Assembly (NCBI GenBank): GCA_026874595.1
Contig: CM049306.1
Location: 57,662,019 to 57,726,018 of the forward strand
DNA from: Sipunculus nudus
Lineage: Eukaryota; Annelida; Sipuncula; Golfingiida; Sipunculidae
Length of the DNA stretch: 64,000 nucleotides
Direction: 5' to 3'
Each line of letters starts with the position of its first letter. The first letter of the stretch is position 1. The translations under genes were made by a program, and so were the position numbers. Under the pieces are notes generated by a model. The model saw only the letters and a list, made by a program, of their open reading frames with translations, made no database searches and was not told the DNA's origin. Shown here piece by piece: positions 57,301 to 60,300 of this stretch.

Positions 57301-60300
57301 TGTGATACACCTGATTGGTTCAACTGTCTTGTTTTCATGAAATAGGTGCTTGGAGGCTTGTCACACCTCAACTGAGTCGGAGACCTTGCACTCTGGAAGC
57401 TTTTTAACCATGAAAACCCATCAAAATAGCCTTATTGTGAGTTGATTACCATTAAACTTTGGGGATCTGCACAGGAATATGAAATATATGCTGAAATGAC
57501 ACAAAGTATATGTTATACATAAAGTTAGGACATTACCTCGGGTATTGCCATAGTCAACTGCGGATGGCTTGATCCAAATGTTGATATACTTGTTATTGGA
57601 ATCTTTCACGGTGACGACTGTGCCAGTGGGTAAAATTATCTATCAAATACAGAGATAACACAAGAAATAAGACATTAAATCATGGAAGACAGTATCATAT
57701 CAACCAATAAAATCAGGATTTATCAGTATATGGGATACCAACAGAGGTGCTAAAGACTGGCATTAGAATAGTGATGGACTGGTTATTTAACAGAGGATTC
57801 ATAATTTAGATGGGATTGAAATTTTAGATTGAACATCTGTAGCAGTTTGTGTGTTTTTTTTTTATTATTGTGGTTTCCACATTAAGTCTGAGCAAAGGGA
57901 ATGTAGAACATTTCCATAATTTATAAATAATCTAAAGCGGGTTGATCCACAATCCATACTCTGATACTGAGTCTACAATGGCTGTATAAACACATTAAAA
58001 AATGACTGAGTTAATGAGTAATTACTTACCCTCATTTTCTTGCCGCCATTTTGTCTCAATATGTATGTTCCTTCTGTGAGCCTGCCATTCAGGAACAATT
58101 TGACTGTAAAGGGAAAACTGGTCCCTGAACCTAGTGTTTGCCGCTTAGGACCACACCGGTCGATCAGGATGACATCATCACCAGAGCGGACGGCTACACC
58201 ACAGTTGCAAGTTGCTTGTAAGTTACGAACCTGGTTACACTGGCGGTAAAATGCATGCACCTGTGAAAAGAGAACCACACCTCATATTGGATACATTCAT
58301 ATAGGAATAATAATAACCAATGGGCTAATATACAACTGATGAAAGTGTTTCACCATTACCAAATATTTATCATAATGAGAACATTATTACTGAAACTAGA
58401 TGGAATATTCTTCTAGTCTAGGAAATATATTAATTAAAATATCAAGACTAATAACAAACAGCATACTTACAGCATATGGAAGCGTGGTATGTTGATACAA
58501 TACAAACTCTCCTTCAAGGAAGTTGTTGTATCTCCTGTTAAGATATAACAATTTTTTTTTAATATTATTAAATGACTATGATATGTTCACATGAAACAAT
58601 TCAAAATTTTGCCAAGTTTTTGTTTACTGTTTTTGTCCAGTGAACAGAATAATTGCAAAGATAATGTTAAATGGTCTCTGAATGTTTTTTCTACTTTTTT
58701 TTAAAATAATTTCTGAAACGTTGTGAACTTTTAAGTATTTCAATATCCAATTCCAAAACTTATGTTTATTAAATGACATACAAGCCAAAAAAAATATTAC
58801 AGTCAGCATCCTGGTCAAATATAACCAGATTATGAGTCCTGCCTGATTTACTTACTTCTTGTCAAATGTCTGCAGATGAGGATCATTCTTTGACCGGCAC
58901 ATTGCTCCTCTAACATCTCCATCTTTGATTTTCACCTACAACAATATAATAATTTTTATGCAAAACTTATAATGTGCCATGCCCAAGCAGAAAACAGCAC
59001 CAGTCAAATGTGTTTCTCAGGGAGTTTATAATTAAATATAATTAAATACATATAAAAAAGAAAATTGCTTACAAAACAAACAAAGATTACTGTAACAGTT
59101 TTTACAAGAGCATTGCAAGAGTAAAAATATGGATATTGCAAGTTTTGTGACCTCTGACCTCAAACATATGCACAGATTTTATTGAGTATCTATCTATTGT
59201 GAGATATTGGTTTGATTCTTTGCTCTGTGCCAGCCCTGGTGGTGATACCAGGAGAATCTTGCTATACAAGGCAGCAGTTACAATGAAGGAGATCTGGGGT
59301 AACTGCAGTGTATAACCACTTTGTGACGAGCATATCCAGAATTTTGTATTATATTCCTCTTTACATTTCCTTGCATGGTCAGATATTGCCTTCTCACTTG
59401 AGAAATTGATGGATTACCTCTTTCAAAATGTTAACCTATACATTTAATACTAGCTAAACTGTATAACATATCTGTTGAAAAAATATTGATATGGACTAAT
59501 GGTCTATATACTTACCTGTATTGTCTTGATCTTGGTTTCATATTCCAATACACCTGCAATATAATGTCTCTCATACAGGTTAACAATGCGGGTGACAGAC
59601 CCTTCATATAAACCATCGAGGTTTGCTTTGATTGGGATTCTAATCACATTTTGCCAGTTTGTGACAGTAACTCTTGCTCCACAGAAGGCCATGTTGGTCT
59701 TGCTAAGTCCTCGTCCGATCATGACCTGAGAGATAGTCTGGCCCGTTGAACACTTCAGGTCATCACTGTGTCCCTCAACGACTACCTCAACGTGAATATC
59801 ACATGGCTGATTTGTACGGCACAGTCTGCTCGGTGGCAACGTGCTCACGATGTCAATGTACGCGACCTCCTTCCCCTCAGTGATGAAGATGGTGTCATTA
59901 GACATCACCTAAAATCACAATGATTCTTTCTTAGTTATTTCACAAAGAAAGGTTTCAACTTTATATATTACATGTATACTTACAATGCATGTAATGTGAT
60001 TGTATGTATGCTTGATTATTGTATTCATTTTGATTCTATTCATTCTAATAAAGTTATTTTTTTTAATGATTTAGTAAAGCCTTTGCTCAGTACAATGTTG
60101 GAGATGATAAATCTTGTAATTATTATGGGTGTGACTGCTTTAGAGGCTTGCCTTAGAGCTTGAGTTTTTTGAACTCAGAATTGGCCTACATAATCTAAAG
60201 GATATTTGACAATATGTTGTGATAAAATTAGTGTGCTGACCTTGAGTTGGGGTTTGAATGGTTTGCTTGAGACTGGACAACCAGGGTGTGATGAGCAAGA

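Noticed and set aside
60000-60240. Retroelement or transposase coding sequence in the introns
   Set aside because: Scanning all introns, I saw no reverse transcriptase, integrase or DDE motif; all elements look non-autonomous.
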